Below the pieces are notes generated by a model. The model saw only the letters and a program-made list of their open reading frames with translations, was not told the origin of the DNA and ran no database searches. The position numbers and the translations under genes were made by a program. From Amoebidium appalachense (taxonomy: Eukaryota > Ichthyosporea): 64,000 bases of DNA. Position 1 is the stretch's first letter; the number at the start of each line of letters is the position of its first letter. The stretch lies in contig CAVNZM010000009.1 of NCBI GenBank assembly GCA_963693365.1, positions 3,720,001-3,784,000 on the forward strand. The letters are read 5' to 3'. Positions 11,595 to 21,379 of the stretch are shown here, piece after piece.

Positions 11595-12590
11595 TCACGC
11601 AAGCACCTCCTGGCTATAGCTGGGCAGCTCAGCGGCGGGTGCTGCCCGGCGCTTGTAGACGTATGCGGCAGCCGCGGCAGCAAGCAGACCTGCACCCACG
11701 CTGGCGCCCACGGCCGCACCGACATACATCCCGCTGGGCGAGGCTGTGGTCGTGCTCTGCGGCAGCGCCGGCGCGGTAGCGCCGGCTGACGGGGATGCCA
11801 CAGGATCCACCTCTTCCGGCTTGGCTGAGTAGTGCGCCGATGGCTCGGGTGTGGGGGGAACGGTGGTGGTGGTGGGTGGGACAGTGGTTGTGGGGGGAGG
11901 GGGAGGGACGGTGGTAGTGGGGGGGGGAGGAGGAACGGTGGTGGTGGGGGAAGGGGGAGGGACAGTAGTGGTGGGGGGAGGGGGCGGGACGGTGGTGGTG
12001 GGAGGAGGGGGAGGGACGGTGGTGGTTGGGGGAGGAGGAGGGACGGTGGTGGTGGGCGCGAGGTAGCACTCGGGGCCAACGAGGGACGTAATGGAAAAGC
12101 GGCTGCCGTCGGTGGCAAAGAATTCTGTGTTAGGGGTCTGGGAGAGGTTGAGCTTGCGCTTCATGGTGACGCAGTATTGGCTCTTGCTGCCGGTGGCGGG
12201 CAGGGAGTTTGTCCACAGGTTGCCGTTGAACTGCACCTCGCCGTCCATCGTCTCCTCGGCATAGCCCTCATCGCTGGGCACGGGGTCCCACGTGCCCTCG
12301 TCAGCACGCAGGCCGGCGTTTTCGTTTGTGAAGCAGCTGAGGAAGCGCGCACCAAACTTGGTCAGGGCCTGCGCCTGCCCCCCGGCTGCGGCACACTCGC
12401 CGGCGGCGGTGGGTTGCTTGTAGGCGACGGAGTAGCACATTTTTGTGGTGACGGCTGCCGGGTCGTAGACGTAGCTGCCGGGGATGAACTGGATGTCCCA
12501 CTCGGCCTTGCCGCTGCAGTCGACTGCTGCACTCACGGCCTGGGCCGCAAGAACGGCAGCAACAAGGCTGGACACGGTGCGGGGTGACAT
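11595..12590 (-). CDS. Thr/Pro-stalked surface protein, paralogue 2 (intact)
   Basis: 331 residues and the cleanest member of the family: one frame from the signal peptide MSPRTVSSLVAAVLAAQAVS through the six-cysteine domain, the stalk, the Gly/Ala transmembrane helix and a YKRR tail ending QEVLA. The stalk has seven [13 protein letters not shown] units, against about three in copies 1 and 4. It is encoded by a 27-bp minisatellite at 11868-12056. The tail segment AAPAAELPSYS differs from the ATLTETQEALA-type tails of copies 3 and 4, so the cytoplasmic end is the variable part. Function is unknown. The layout (cysteine-rich ectodomain on a Thr/Pro stalk) suggests a glycosylated cell-surface receptor, adhesin or coat protein. 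Confidence 0.9.
   Translation of the reverse strand: MSPRTVSSLVAAVLAAQAVSAAVDCSGKAEWDIQFIPGSYVYDPAAVTTKMCYSVAYKQPTAAGECAAAGGQAQALTKFGARFLSCFTNENAGLRADEGTWDPVPSDEGYAEETMDGEVQFNGNLWTNSLPATGSKSQYCVTMKRKLNLSQTPNTEFFATDGSRFSITSLVGPECYLAPTTTVPPPPPTTTVPPPPPTTTVPPPPPTTTVPPPSPTTTVPPPPPTTTVPPPPPTTTVPPTTTTVPPTPEPSAHYSAKPEEVDPVASPSAGATAPALPQSTTTASPSGMYVGAAVGASVGAGLLAAAAAAYVYKRRAAPAAELPSYSQEVLA
11868..12056 (-). repeat. 27-bp coding minisatellite (stalk)
   Basis: Seven tandem units that encode PPPPPTTTV on the minus strand. Unit-to-unit changes are mostly silent or swap the C/T pattern inside the Pro codons, as expected for a slippage-prone array under selection for Pro/Thr. Confidence 0.9.
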
Positions 12591-12743
12591 ATTCGTGGTA
12601 AGCGGAATATAACTGGAAGCAGGTAGTGTGGGTAATATGGTGTTTCCCTTGGGTTCTGCTATAGATATTGTCCGGCTGCTTCTCGCAAAAAGGCAGATGG
12701 ACCGCTGTGTTGGTTGATTGAGCTGGACTGAGGGCGGACGAGA

Positions 12744-12832
12744 CTATATAGTCCCCGAGCTTTGGTCAAGCGGTGTATGATTGGCCAAAGCTGAAATGGA
12801 TCGGATTAATGATTGGCTTTCGCCTCCCGCCC
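12744..12832 (-). promoter_or_regulatory. Promoter of paralogue 2
   Basis: Minus strand: GGGCGGGAG (12832-12824), AGCCAATCAT (second CCAAT, about 12818-12811), CCAATCATAC (about 12786-12777), and TATATAGTC (12750-12744) about 155 bp before the ATG at 12590. It matches the module at the other paralogues. Confidence 0.75.
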
Positions 12833-12839
12833 AGCAATC

Positions 12840-14204
12840 CCCAAGACTTAGATCAGTGGGGTTAGATCTCTTTCTAGCTTGTGACTTACGAGTTGGTGAA
12901 CCCAGGGCCTGGGTTTGAGAGGACATTCAAACAAGGTGTATACTGTCTCTTCACAATTATTTTTGATACAGTCATTACACCGCATAAACCAACGTAGCTA
13001 TTTTATTCAACTATCGGTATAACCCAAAGAAAAGTAAAACATGCAAAGGACAGTTTTTATGACAATCGGCGAGCTGATGTCTTCCTGATAAAATATATAG
13101 ACCCCCCATTTACTGCGGATGATGCAAAACCACAAAGCCCCATCAGTCTTTATACTTGTTTTATGAACTCCTACAAATTCATTATACGTAAATGCTGTTA
13201 AATATAATATATCGCGTTATAAACTATAATTATGGTGCTTGGTATGACCGATCGGCCACTACAATACATACACACTGAGACCCTGCAGTTCCGATGGCGT
13301 ATTTTTTACGTGAATGTACCCCCGCTATTGAGTTATGACCTATCAGATTCGCTGATTAGCCCACGCTATTGAATTTCGGATACAATAAGGTTTGTTTGAC
13401 CATTGAAAACCTCACTTCACCGATTACCGTGTACCATTGATCACCATGTCCACCATAACACATAGCCATACACCGGCTCGAACCAGTTCGCGTATAGCTA
13501 CTTGGAACGCCTAAGGCAGGGACTAAGTCCAATAGTGTGTATTTTTACATTCTAGACCAACGCTTAGCAAATGAACGTGTGGTGATGCGGTTCTTAGGTC
13601 ACCGTTCATTTTGGTGTAACTAACGTTGGCAGAGCACCCTTGTAAGCTCACTGGTTCTATTCACACTGCCTGTACACGGTTTTATACATTTACCTAACTA
13701 TAAATACATGGTATGCAAGCCCGAGTATTTTTATTATAAAATTACCAATCCGTGTCATCTACTTCCCCGTCTACAACATACACACACACACACACATACA
13801 CACCACACACACACACACACACATACACACACACACACACCACACACAAACACACACACACACACACACACACGTGCGTGTACACAAGATGATGCACACA
13901 GAAACACACACACTCTCACACGCACACACAAAAAGGTGCTTGTTGTGTGCGGTGCAACTTGAACGTGCCACATCCGCATTCAAACAACCACACACACTTT
14001 CTCCAGAAGCTTGTAGCAATGTACACATATGGCATGACTATTTTCGCTGCTCTGCAAAGGATAACTTAAATATTTCTCGTCAAGTTATGCAGAAGCCAAA
14101 ACTAACTCTGCCCACTAGTGCCAGATGATTATAATTGTTCAAGTTAGTATATCAACGTCTTTTTTTATTTTTTATTTATTATTTATTTGGTTTTTTTTTT
14201 TTTT

Positions 14205-14236
<32 letters not shown>

Positions 14237-14440
14237 GGGGGAGGGGAAGGGGACTGGAGCGATTAAATGGCGGTGTTTGAAGCGACGTGGTACTGTATAT
14301 TGACCTTTTTGTTTCCCCTCCTCTCCTCCCCCCCTCCTCCTTTTTTTGGGGGGTGGGGGGGGGGTGGGGGGGGGTGGGGTAAGGCTGCTTTATGGCCCGA
14401 AACACCAGCGATAAATGGCACTTTATGAAGCGATTTAGGT
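12840..14440. other. Spacer between paralogues 2 and 3
   Basis: No gene seen. 12960-13780 is moderately AT-rich unique sequence. 13780-13930 is an interrupted CA repeat. 14180-14390 has T and G homopolymers. Confidence 0.6.
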
Positions 14441-14451
14441 AAAAATACGTG

Positions 14452-14575
14452 TTTATTCCGGTTCGATATCTGACCGGTTATCCTGATAATTGCACAGGCA
14501 ATGTTGGATCCTACACTGGTTGGTACTGCTAGACTACATAGAGAGAAGAATACAGCAGGCGAGCTTCTACTGCTA
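14452..14575 (-). promoter_or_regulatory. Conserved 3' block with AATAAA, paralogue 3
   Basis: Minus-strand AATAAA at 14457-14452 preceded by the same CAGGATAACCGGTCAG-containing block as at 11301 and 19892. A further shared stretch near 14608-14632 (GGAGCCTCGGCTGGTAT on the plus strand) lies closer to the stop codon. Confidence 0.7.
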
Positions 14576-14724
14576 TGGTTCAAATAACTAAAACGATGTT
14601 TTAACCAAAACAGGAGCCTCGGCTGGTATTTCTCATTAGATTTAGAGCTAAAAATAAGAAGAAAAAACCAAAGTTCTGTGTTCGGATCCAAAAAAGATGT
14701 TTTGTGCTTCGACGGTCAGACACT

Positions 14725-15799
14725 TTATGCAAGCGCCTCCTGTGTCTCTGTCAGTGTCGCAGCAGCCGCCCGGCGCTTGTAGACGTATGCGGCAGCCGCG
14801 GCAGCAAGCAGAACCGCACCCACGCTGGCGCCCACGGCCGCACCGACATACACCCCACTGGGCGAGGCCGTGGTTGTGCCCTGGGCAGCGGCCGATGGCA
14901 CGGCAGTGCCGGCGGACGGGGAGGCCACAGGATCCACCTCTTCCGGCTTGGCTGAGTAGTGGGCCGATGGCTCGAGTGTTGGGGGAACGGTGGTGGTGGT
15001 GGGTGGGACAGTGGTGGTGGATGGAGGGGGAGGGACGGTGGTGGTGGGGGGTGGGGGAGGGACGGTGGTGGTGGGGGGAGGGGGAGGGACAGTGGTGGTG
15101 GGGGGAGGGGGGAGGGACGGTGGTGGTGGGAGGAAGGGGAGGGACAGTAGTGGCGGGGGGAGGGGGCGGGACGGTGGTGGTGGGAGGAGGGGGAGGGACG
15201 GTGGTGGTTGGGGGTGGAGGAGGGACAGTGGTGGTGGGGGGAGGGGGCTGGACGGTGGTGGTGGGTGCGAGGTAGCACTCGGGGCCAATGAGGGACGTGA
15301 TGGAGAAGCGGCTGCCGTCGGTGGCAAAGAATTCTGTGTTAGGGGTCTGGGAGAGGTTGAGCTTGCGCTTCATGGTGACACAAAATTGGCTCTTGCTGCC
15401 AGCCGCAGGGAGGGAGTTTGTCCACAGGTTGCCGTTGAACTGCACCTCGCCGTCCATCGTCTCCTCGGCATAGCCCTCATCGCTGGGCACGGGGTCCCAC
15501 GTGCCCTCGTCAGCGCGGAGGCCGGCGTTTTCGTTTGTGAAGCAGCTGAGGAAGCGCGCACCAAACTTAGTCAGGGCCTGCACCTGCCCTCCGGCCGCGG
15601 CACACTCGCCGGTGGCGGCGGGCTGCTTGTAGGCGACGGAGTAGCACATTTTTGTGGTAACGGTTGCCGGGTCGTAGACGTAGCTGCCGGGGATGAACTG
15701 GATGTCCCACTCGGCCTTGCCGCTGCAGTCGAGTGCTGCACTCACGGCCTGGGCCGCAAGCACGGCGGCAAAAAGGCTGGACACGGTGCGGGGTGACAT
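14725..15799 (-). CDS. Thr/Pro-stalked surface protein, paralogue 3 (one frame shift)
   Basis: Same architecture as paralogue 2: signal peptide, six-cysteine domain, the longest stalk of the set (roughly ten units, 14985-15265), transmembrane helix, YKRR, and a tail ending TETQEALA with its stop at 14725. The N-terminal frame reads PPPPPTTTV units as far as about 15115 and then drifts into His/Pro nonsense. The proper stalk, helix and tail continue in the next frame. The cause is one GGGGGG run inside a unit near 15104-15117 where other units have GGGGG. Either the assembly has one base too many, or this allele is a frameshift mutant that could revert by slippage. If it is real, the reading frame runs on to 14648 with a different tail. 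Confidence 0.8.
14985..15265 (-). repeat. 27-bp coding minisatellite, longest array
   Basis: About ten units for PPPPPTTTV, including variants (ATTV, PPLPP, QPPPP) and the one frame-breaking C6 unit. Confidence 0.85.
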
Positions 15800-15944
15800 T
15801 TTGCGGTACGGCGGAGTATAACTAAAACTGGTAGTGTGGTTGCTATGTATAGTGCTTGTTTGACTAATGCGTCATAACTGCTTGGTGCTTCGCTCAGGTA
15901 GATGTAAGATGTGTTGATTGAGTGAACTTGACTGAACGTAGGCC

Positions 15945-16035
15945 TATTTATATACCTGTAAGATCTGTGCAAGGCGGGTTGTGATTGGTGCAATTTGAAA
16001 TGTTCTGGTTAATGATTGGTTGTCCGCTCCCGCCC
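15945..16035 (-). promoter_or_regulatory. Promoter of paralogue 3
   Basis: Minus strand: GGGCGGGAG (16035-16027), AACCAATCATT (about 16021-16012), ACCAATCAC (about 15989-15981), and TATAAATAG (about 15953-15945), 150 bp before the ATG at 15799. Confidence 0.75.
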
Positions 16036-16039
16036 ACCT

Positions 16040-16771
16040 TATCCCCCTGACTTTGACGTTATCATCACTTGCAGGTTGCAAATTTAGCATTTTGAATTCC
16101 TACAAGGGCTCGCGAGCCAGCCTCCGGGCCTGCTTAAGCCGCACCGTTTGTGTTAATGCATATTGTATATGTTATTGTTCTCTGCAGAGAATTATAAATC
16201 TATACTCCAGGACTGTTTGCTACCAGCATGGTGCGATGGTTTTGGCTGAACGAGCTAGCACTGAGGCTCACGGCGGCGCACAGGCCCTTGTTATCGGCAG
16301 CGGACGCCAACACTCAGTTGTGTACCGATGCGATCTAGCTAGGGGGATGAACTCCAAAGTCGGACCCGTCGGACTGTGACAGCAGAGTTCGAATGGCGTG
16401 GGTACGAGTTGAACGGCTTTGTTGGCGTGGCTGGCGTGGGCGGGCATTTACGTCACTGATACATACTGCGAGAAGAGGATCTCAAAAATGATAATGACGT
16501 GTCGTCTCGACTCTCGAGCTCAATCGGATTCAAATCGTACGAACTTCTCAAAGAACCCAATCCCCGGGCCTCCCCCTTAGCGATCCCTCCCCTTCCCCTC
16601 CCTCCCTCCCCCTCCCCCCCCCCCCCCCCCCCCCCCCCTTCCCCCCGCCCTTCCCTCTTCGCCCCCCCTCCCCCCCCCTCCTTCCCCCTCGGGCCCACAG
16701 ACACACACGTGTACCGTGATCATGACCACCCCCTGGGCCCCCCTCCCCCCTCCTCCCTGCCTCCCTCGCTG

Positions 16772-16802
<31 letters not shown>

Positions 16803-17083
16803 GGGGTCCCTTTTCGACCCCCTCCCCATCAGGACAAACCTCAAATGCAACCCATCAAGCGAGGCAATATCCAGACTTATGTGCGGTCAATGGTTATATC
16901 GGTCTTTAGCGGTAATAGTCGATCAACTGCGCAATCCATGCGTAGGCCAACATATTTGCCCCCCCCTCCCCCCCTCCCCCCCCCCCCCCCCCTCCCCCCC
17001 CCCCAAACACACGCACACACAATGTATACCCACACACATGTACATACATGTATACTCGGGCCCGGCCACACACACATGCATGC

Positions 17084-17122
<39 letters not shown>

Positions 17123-17176
17123 TTAAGCCTCCCCCCGGGGCCTCCCTCCTCCCCCCAAAACACACTGGCACACATA
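16040..17176. other. Spacer, partly C-rich
   Basis: No gene seen. 16560-16700, 16738-16800, 16960-17005 and 17080-17160 are C-rich tracts. The remainder is unique sequence. Confidence 0.6.
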
Positions 17177-17391
17177 CAGGGGTGGGCTAAAGTTAAGATT
17201 CTCCGAATATAAGATTCTAGCGCTAGACTTTTTGGAAAATATAAGATTCTAGCTAAAAAAGCCCCCACAACATATTTATGAAAATTAAGATTCTTTCCCT
17301 TTGTCCCTGCGGGCTAGGGAGGTCGGGGACTAAGATTATAGCTGGATAGGGCCGAAATCCACGTAATCTTATTATATTCGGCCTACCCCTG
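17177..17391. mobile_element. MITE-like element with CAGGGGT inverted ends
   Basis: Left end CAGGGGTGGGC and, on the opposite strand, right end CAGGGGTAGGC. The similarity extends inward as CGAATATAA with AAGATT on both sides. The element is 215 bp, non-coding, with internal repeats of AAGATTCTA, and TA lies immediately outside both ends. TIR plus TA suggests a Tc1/mariner-type non-autonomous DNA transposon. The CAGGGG end is also typical of hAT elements, but the 8-bp flanks do not match. Confidence 0.75.
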
Positions 17392-17486
17392 TAATGAATG
17401 TACGGCCAACATCCATATGTACACTGATAAGCCCCTCCTTTTTCCCCGCCACACAATGCACGTGCATCCCCTTTCCCCCCTCCCCT

Positions 17487-17518
<32 letters not shown>

Positions 17519-19173
17519 CTGTGCCCCCCTCCCCCCTAGCCCCTCCCCCCCCCCCCCCCCCTCCCCCGCGGGGGGGTGTGCAAACATACATTCGTACACG
17601 CACATGTACAGTACGTCACATACAAACGTCCTCATCGGGCACAGTCACAGTCAGCTGCCTCCTTCCCGGCCGGGGGTGGCTGGGGAAATGGGGGGGAAGG
17701 GGCGGTTAGGGGGAAAGGGGGGAGGGGGGGGGGGGGGAGGGGAGGGAGGGGGGAGTATGGGGAGAAGGGTAGGAGGGAGTATCGGGTAACCGAGTTTTTT
17801 TTTGGGAGCAGCTGGCAGGCGCTGCAGCAATATTAACCACTTTGGGTTCCTCCCTTAGGCTATGATCCGAATTCGGCGGAAGAACGACAGCAATTATTAT
17901 ATTCAAAACGACAAGGGTTGTTGGTTATGAACTAAGCGTGTGGGGACAAAGGGGGTTGGTTCGGAAACCGTCGAGGGGGAGGCTCCGGGAGGGGGGAGCG
18001 GGGGAAGGGGGGGAGGGGGGTGGGGGGGGGGGGGGGGGGGGGGGGGGGGAGGGGGGAGGGGGGGGCAGGAGTGGGTTGGGAGGGTAGAGATTGGGGCCCA
18101 GGGGGTGGGAGGGAGGGAGGGAGGCTGTGAAATTAGGGGCTTACCTGTTGAGGTTAGGTCCGCCAACACTAGTGGCTTCAATACAGCCAAAACTACAAAA
18201 AAATACACTTTAAAACGGTTGGTGGACATATCCAGGCAGGAAGAAGTTGAAAACTGACATTCACCAAGAACGAAGTTCACGCCAGGCTGGGGGGGGGAGG
18301 GGGGAGGGGGGGGGGGGAGGGGGTGTAGAAGCCTGAGTTAGACATTGGTCACTCAATCAAAATTGGTTCGAATATGAGGAAGCCGTGCGTACAATAATGT
18401 AGGGGGGGTCAACTCGACTTAGTGTAAAGAACAGCCTGTTGTGTGCGTGTTTGGAGAGGGTGAGGGTAGGTGGGGGTATGTGCGCGTGTGTGTGTGTGTG
18501 TGTTTTTTTTGGGGGGGGGGGGGGGGGGGGGGGAGGGGGGGGAGGGGGGGGGGGGGGGGGGGGGGGGGGGATGGGAGTGGGAGAGAGGGGGGGGGGGGAG
18601 GGGGGGGGGGGGGGGGGACATAATACGTAGAACATCGAGAAGCGGCGGAAAGGGCGGCCAATACTAATTGACATTAAACTAATAGTTTTGTCTGGGTTGG
18701 GCACACAAGTCTGTCGTTTGGGGCTAGCAATTTCGAAAGGAAGTGCAGGCGGATAGGCGGCCGTGGAGTGTGTATGCAGGAGTATCAATCTTGAACTAAA
18801 ATACAATATCGTGAACTGCAACTACCCCCTCCCCCTTGGCAACCCAGGGGGGGGGGGGGGGGGGGGGGGGGGGACGTTACCCCGTTACCCCCTCCCCGGC
18901 GGCCTCCCCCCCCCCACCCCCCCACTCCATCCCCACCCATTCATGTAACAACCCACAGTCACCCAAAAGAAAAGACCCCCCCCCCCCCCCCCCAAAAAAA
19001 AAAAAAAAAAAAAAAAAACAAAACAAAAAAAAACCTTAAGAAGGAATAAAAAACAAAGAAGAGAAGTGCCTTCTCCGATCCGTGCCTAGCCCCTAACCTC
19101 TAATCATAGCCCAGCAATTTTCGAAGCAATTAACTTACTGTTGCTCTAGAGGGGAAGCCTTGTACTTAACTCA

Positions 19174-19260
<87 letters not shown>

Positions 19261-19885
19261 AGAGGGTGCATGGGCATGTTCTTTTGTGCAAGCTTAGGAA
19301 GAGTGGATTCGTCAGTGTGTGGCTGTATTTGCGTGTGTGTCAAGGCCCTAGTGTTTTTGTGTCGATGTTCCTGCTCACAGTTTGTACAAATGGTATATGT
19401 GTGTGTGCATGTGTGTGTGTACCTGCACGTTCGTGCATGTTCGTGTGCAGCGCACACGCGCACACGTGCGCGTGTGCGTGTGCGTGTGCGTGTGCGTGTG
19501 CGTGTGTGTGCTCCTGCTTGTATGGTTATTAATTAAATAGATGGCTGCATCACGGTCGAGTATATACAAATTATGTCTGCGTGTATATGGGTAAGGCTTG
19601 GCCTTTGCCACACGCTATGAAAGTGTGTGTGCCTTCATTGTGTATATGAGCGTCTTTTTCTCTGTTTGTGTATTTACCGATATTGGTGAAGTATTTGTGT
19701 ATGGCCCGGTAACATGCATTTAGTATCAGTTGTACACAAAGGAACATGCCGGTATAGTCAGAGCAGTATGCAACGCTATGTGAAAGTTATTAGCTGCAGT
19801 ATTAGGTCCATTTATATGAAAGAGAGTGTATGATGCCGTTTTAGAGAGCTTGCATCAGATGTACGTTGCAAATGGGATGTTTGAA
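17392..19885. other. Spacer with homopolymers and TG repeat
   Basis: 17470-17570 C-rich, 17690-17760 and 17990-18070 G-rich, 18510-18620 almost pure G broken by single A, 18848-18873 G, 18977-19040 C then A, 19179-19259 about 40 TG units followed by CGTGTG variants to 19510. 19520-19885 is unique. No gene seen. Confidence 0.65.
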
Positions 19886-19891
19886 CAATTT

Positions 19892-20010
19892 TTTATTCCC
19901 GGTTCGATATCTGACCGGTTATCCTGATAATTGCACAGGCAATGTCGGAGTACACTGGTTGGTACTGCTAGACTACATAGAGAGAAGAATACATCAGGCG
20001 AACTCTACTG
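19892..20010 (-). promoter_or_regulatory. Conserved 3' block with AATAAA, paralogue 4
   Basis: Minus-strand AATAAA at 19897-19892 in the shared block. Sequence from here to about 20000 is almost identical to the block of paralogue 3, which supports recent duplication of that gene pair. Confidence 0.7.
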
Positions 20011-20018
20011 CTTTGGTT

Positions 20019-20129
20019 CAGAGTACTAGATTAAACTAGGGAAATACGGTTGCAGCTAACCACAAAAACGATTTTCAGAGTACTAGATTAGACTAGGGAA
20101 ATACGGTTGCAGCTAACCACAAAAACGAT
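20019..20129. repeat. Tandem duplication, 57-bp unit
   Basis: A 57-bp segment beginning CAGAGTACTAGATT is present twice in a row (20019 and 20076), with one internal mismatch, in the 3' UTR region of paralogue 4. Confidence 0.9.
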
Positions 20130-20232
20130 ATCGATGTGTAACCAAAACAGGAGCCTCGGCTGGTATGCCTCGTTAGAGCTGAAAAAAATAGGAAAGACTT
20201 AGAATCAAAACTTTGTGCTCGGGTCTGGCTGT

Positions 20233-21146
20233 TCATGCAAGCGCCTCCTGTGTCTCCGTCAGTGTCGCAGCCGCTGCCCGGCGCTTGTAGACGTATGCGG
20301 CAGCCGCGGCAGCAAGCAGACCCGCACCCACACTGGCACCCACGGCCGCACCGACATACACCCCACTGGGCGAGGCCGTGGTCGTGCCCTGGGCAGCGGC
20401 CGATGGCGCGGCAGTGCCGGCGGACGGGGAGGCCACAGGATCCACCTCTTCCGGCTTGGCGGAATAGTGGGCCGATGGCTCGGGTGTGGGGGGAACGGTG
20501 GTGGTGGTGGGTGGCACAGTGGTGGTGGACGGAGGGGGGAGGGACGGTGGTGGTGGGGGGAGGGGGAGGGACGGTGGTGGTGGGGGGAGGGGGGAGTAAC
20601 GGTGGTGGTGGGTGCGAGGTAGCACTCGGGGCCAACGAGGGACGTGATGGAGAAGCGGCTGCCGTCGGTGGCAAAGAACTCTGTGTTGGGGGTCTGGGAG
20701 AGGTTGAGCTTGCGCTTCATGGTAACGCAGTACTGGCCACTGCTGCCGATGGCGGGCAGGGAGTTTGTCCACAGGTTGCCGTTGAACTGCACCTCGCCGT
20801 CCATCGTCTCCTCGGCATAGCCCTCGTCGCCGGGCACGGGGTCCCACGTGCCCTCGTCAGCGCGCAGGCCGGCGTTTTCGTTTGTGAAGCAGCTGAGGAA
20901 GCGCGCACCAAACTTGGTCAGGGCCTGTGCCTGGCCCCCGGCCGCGGCACACTCGCCGGTGGCGGTGGGCTGCTTGTAGGCGATGGAGTAGCACATTTTT
21001 GTGGTGACGGTTGCCGGGTCGTAGACGTAGCTGCCGGGGATGAACTGGATGTCCCACTCGGCCTTGCCGCTGCAGTCGAGTGCTGCACTCACGGCCTGGG
21101 CCGCAAGCGCGGCGGCAACAAGGCTGGACACGGTGAGGGGTGACAT
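20233..21146 (-). CDS. Thr/Pro-stalked surface protein, paralogue 4 (two frame shifts)
   Basis: Starts MSPLTVSSLVAAALAAQAVS and has the six-cysteine domain intact. The stalk is short (about three units, 20497-20612). The frame changes twice, both times in a C6 run where the family has C5: near 20590 (after TTTVT) and near 20536 (after VPPPS). After both changes the conserved stalk end, transmembrane helix, YKRR and TETQEALA tail (stop 20233) are in one frame. Two independent +1 differences, both in C homopolymers, suggest either sequencing error or a slippage-inactivated copy. The ectodomain is very close to those of paralogues 1-3, with conservative differences only. Confidence 0.8.
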
Positions 21147-21254
21147 TTTTAGTTAACAGGCACAGAAACTGGAGAAGAGAGACGATATGTTGAAATGTGT
21201 ATGCACGCCGTTTGTTGGTGGCGAGATGTCGCGAATGGAGCTGGGAGCCGAACG

Positions 21255-21377
21255 ATGTATATGGACAGACTGGCAACTGAGACGAGTTAATGTACTCAGG
21301 CAGCCGTAAGCTTCTAACGTTTTAATTGGCTAGCTGCTGAAGAAAAGTAGTAAATGATTGGTTTACAGCTCCCGCCC
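21255..21377 (-). promoter_or_regulatory. Promoter of paralogue 4
   Basis: Minus strand: GGGCGGGAG (21377-21369), AACCAATCATT (about 21363-21353), CCAATTAAA (about 21329-21321), and a weaker TATA-like CATATAC (about 21262-21256). The second CCAAT lies 210 bp from the ATG, against 215-223 bp in the other copies. Confidence 0.65.
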
Positions 21378-21379
21378 AT

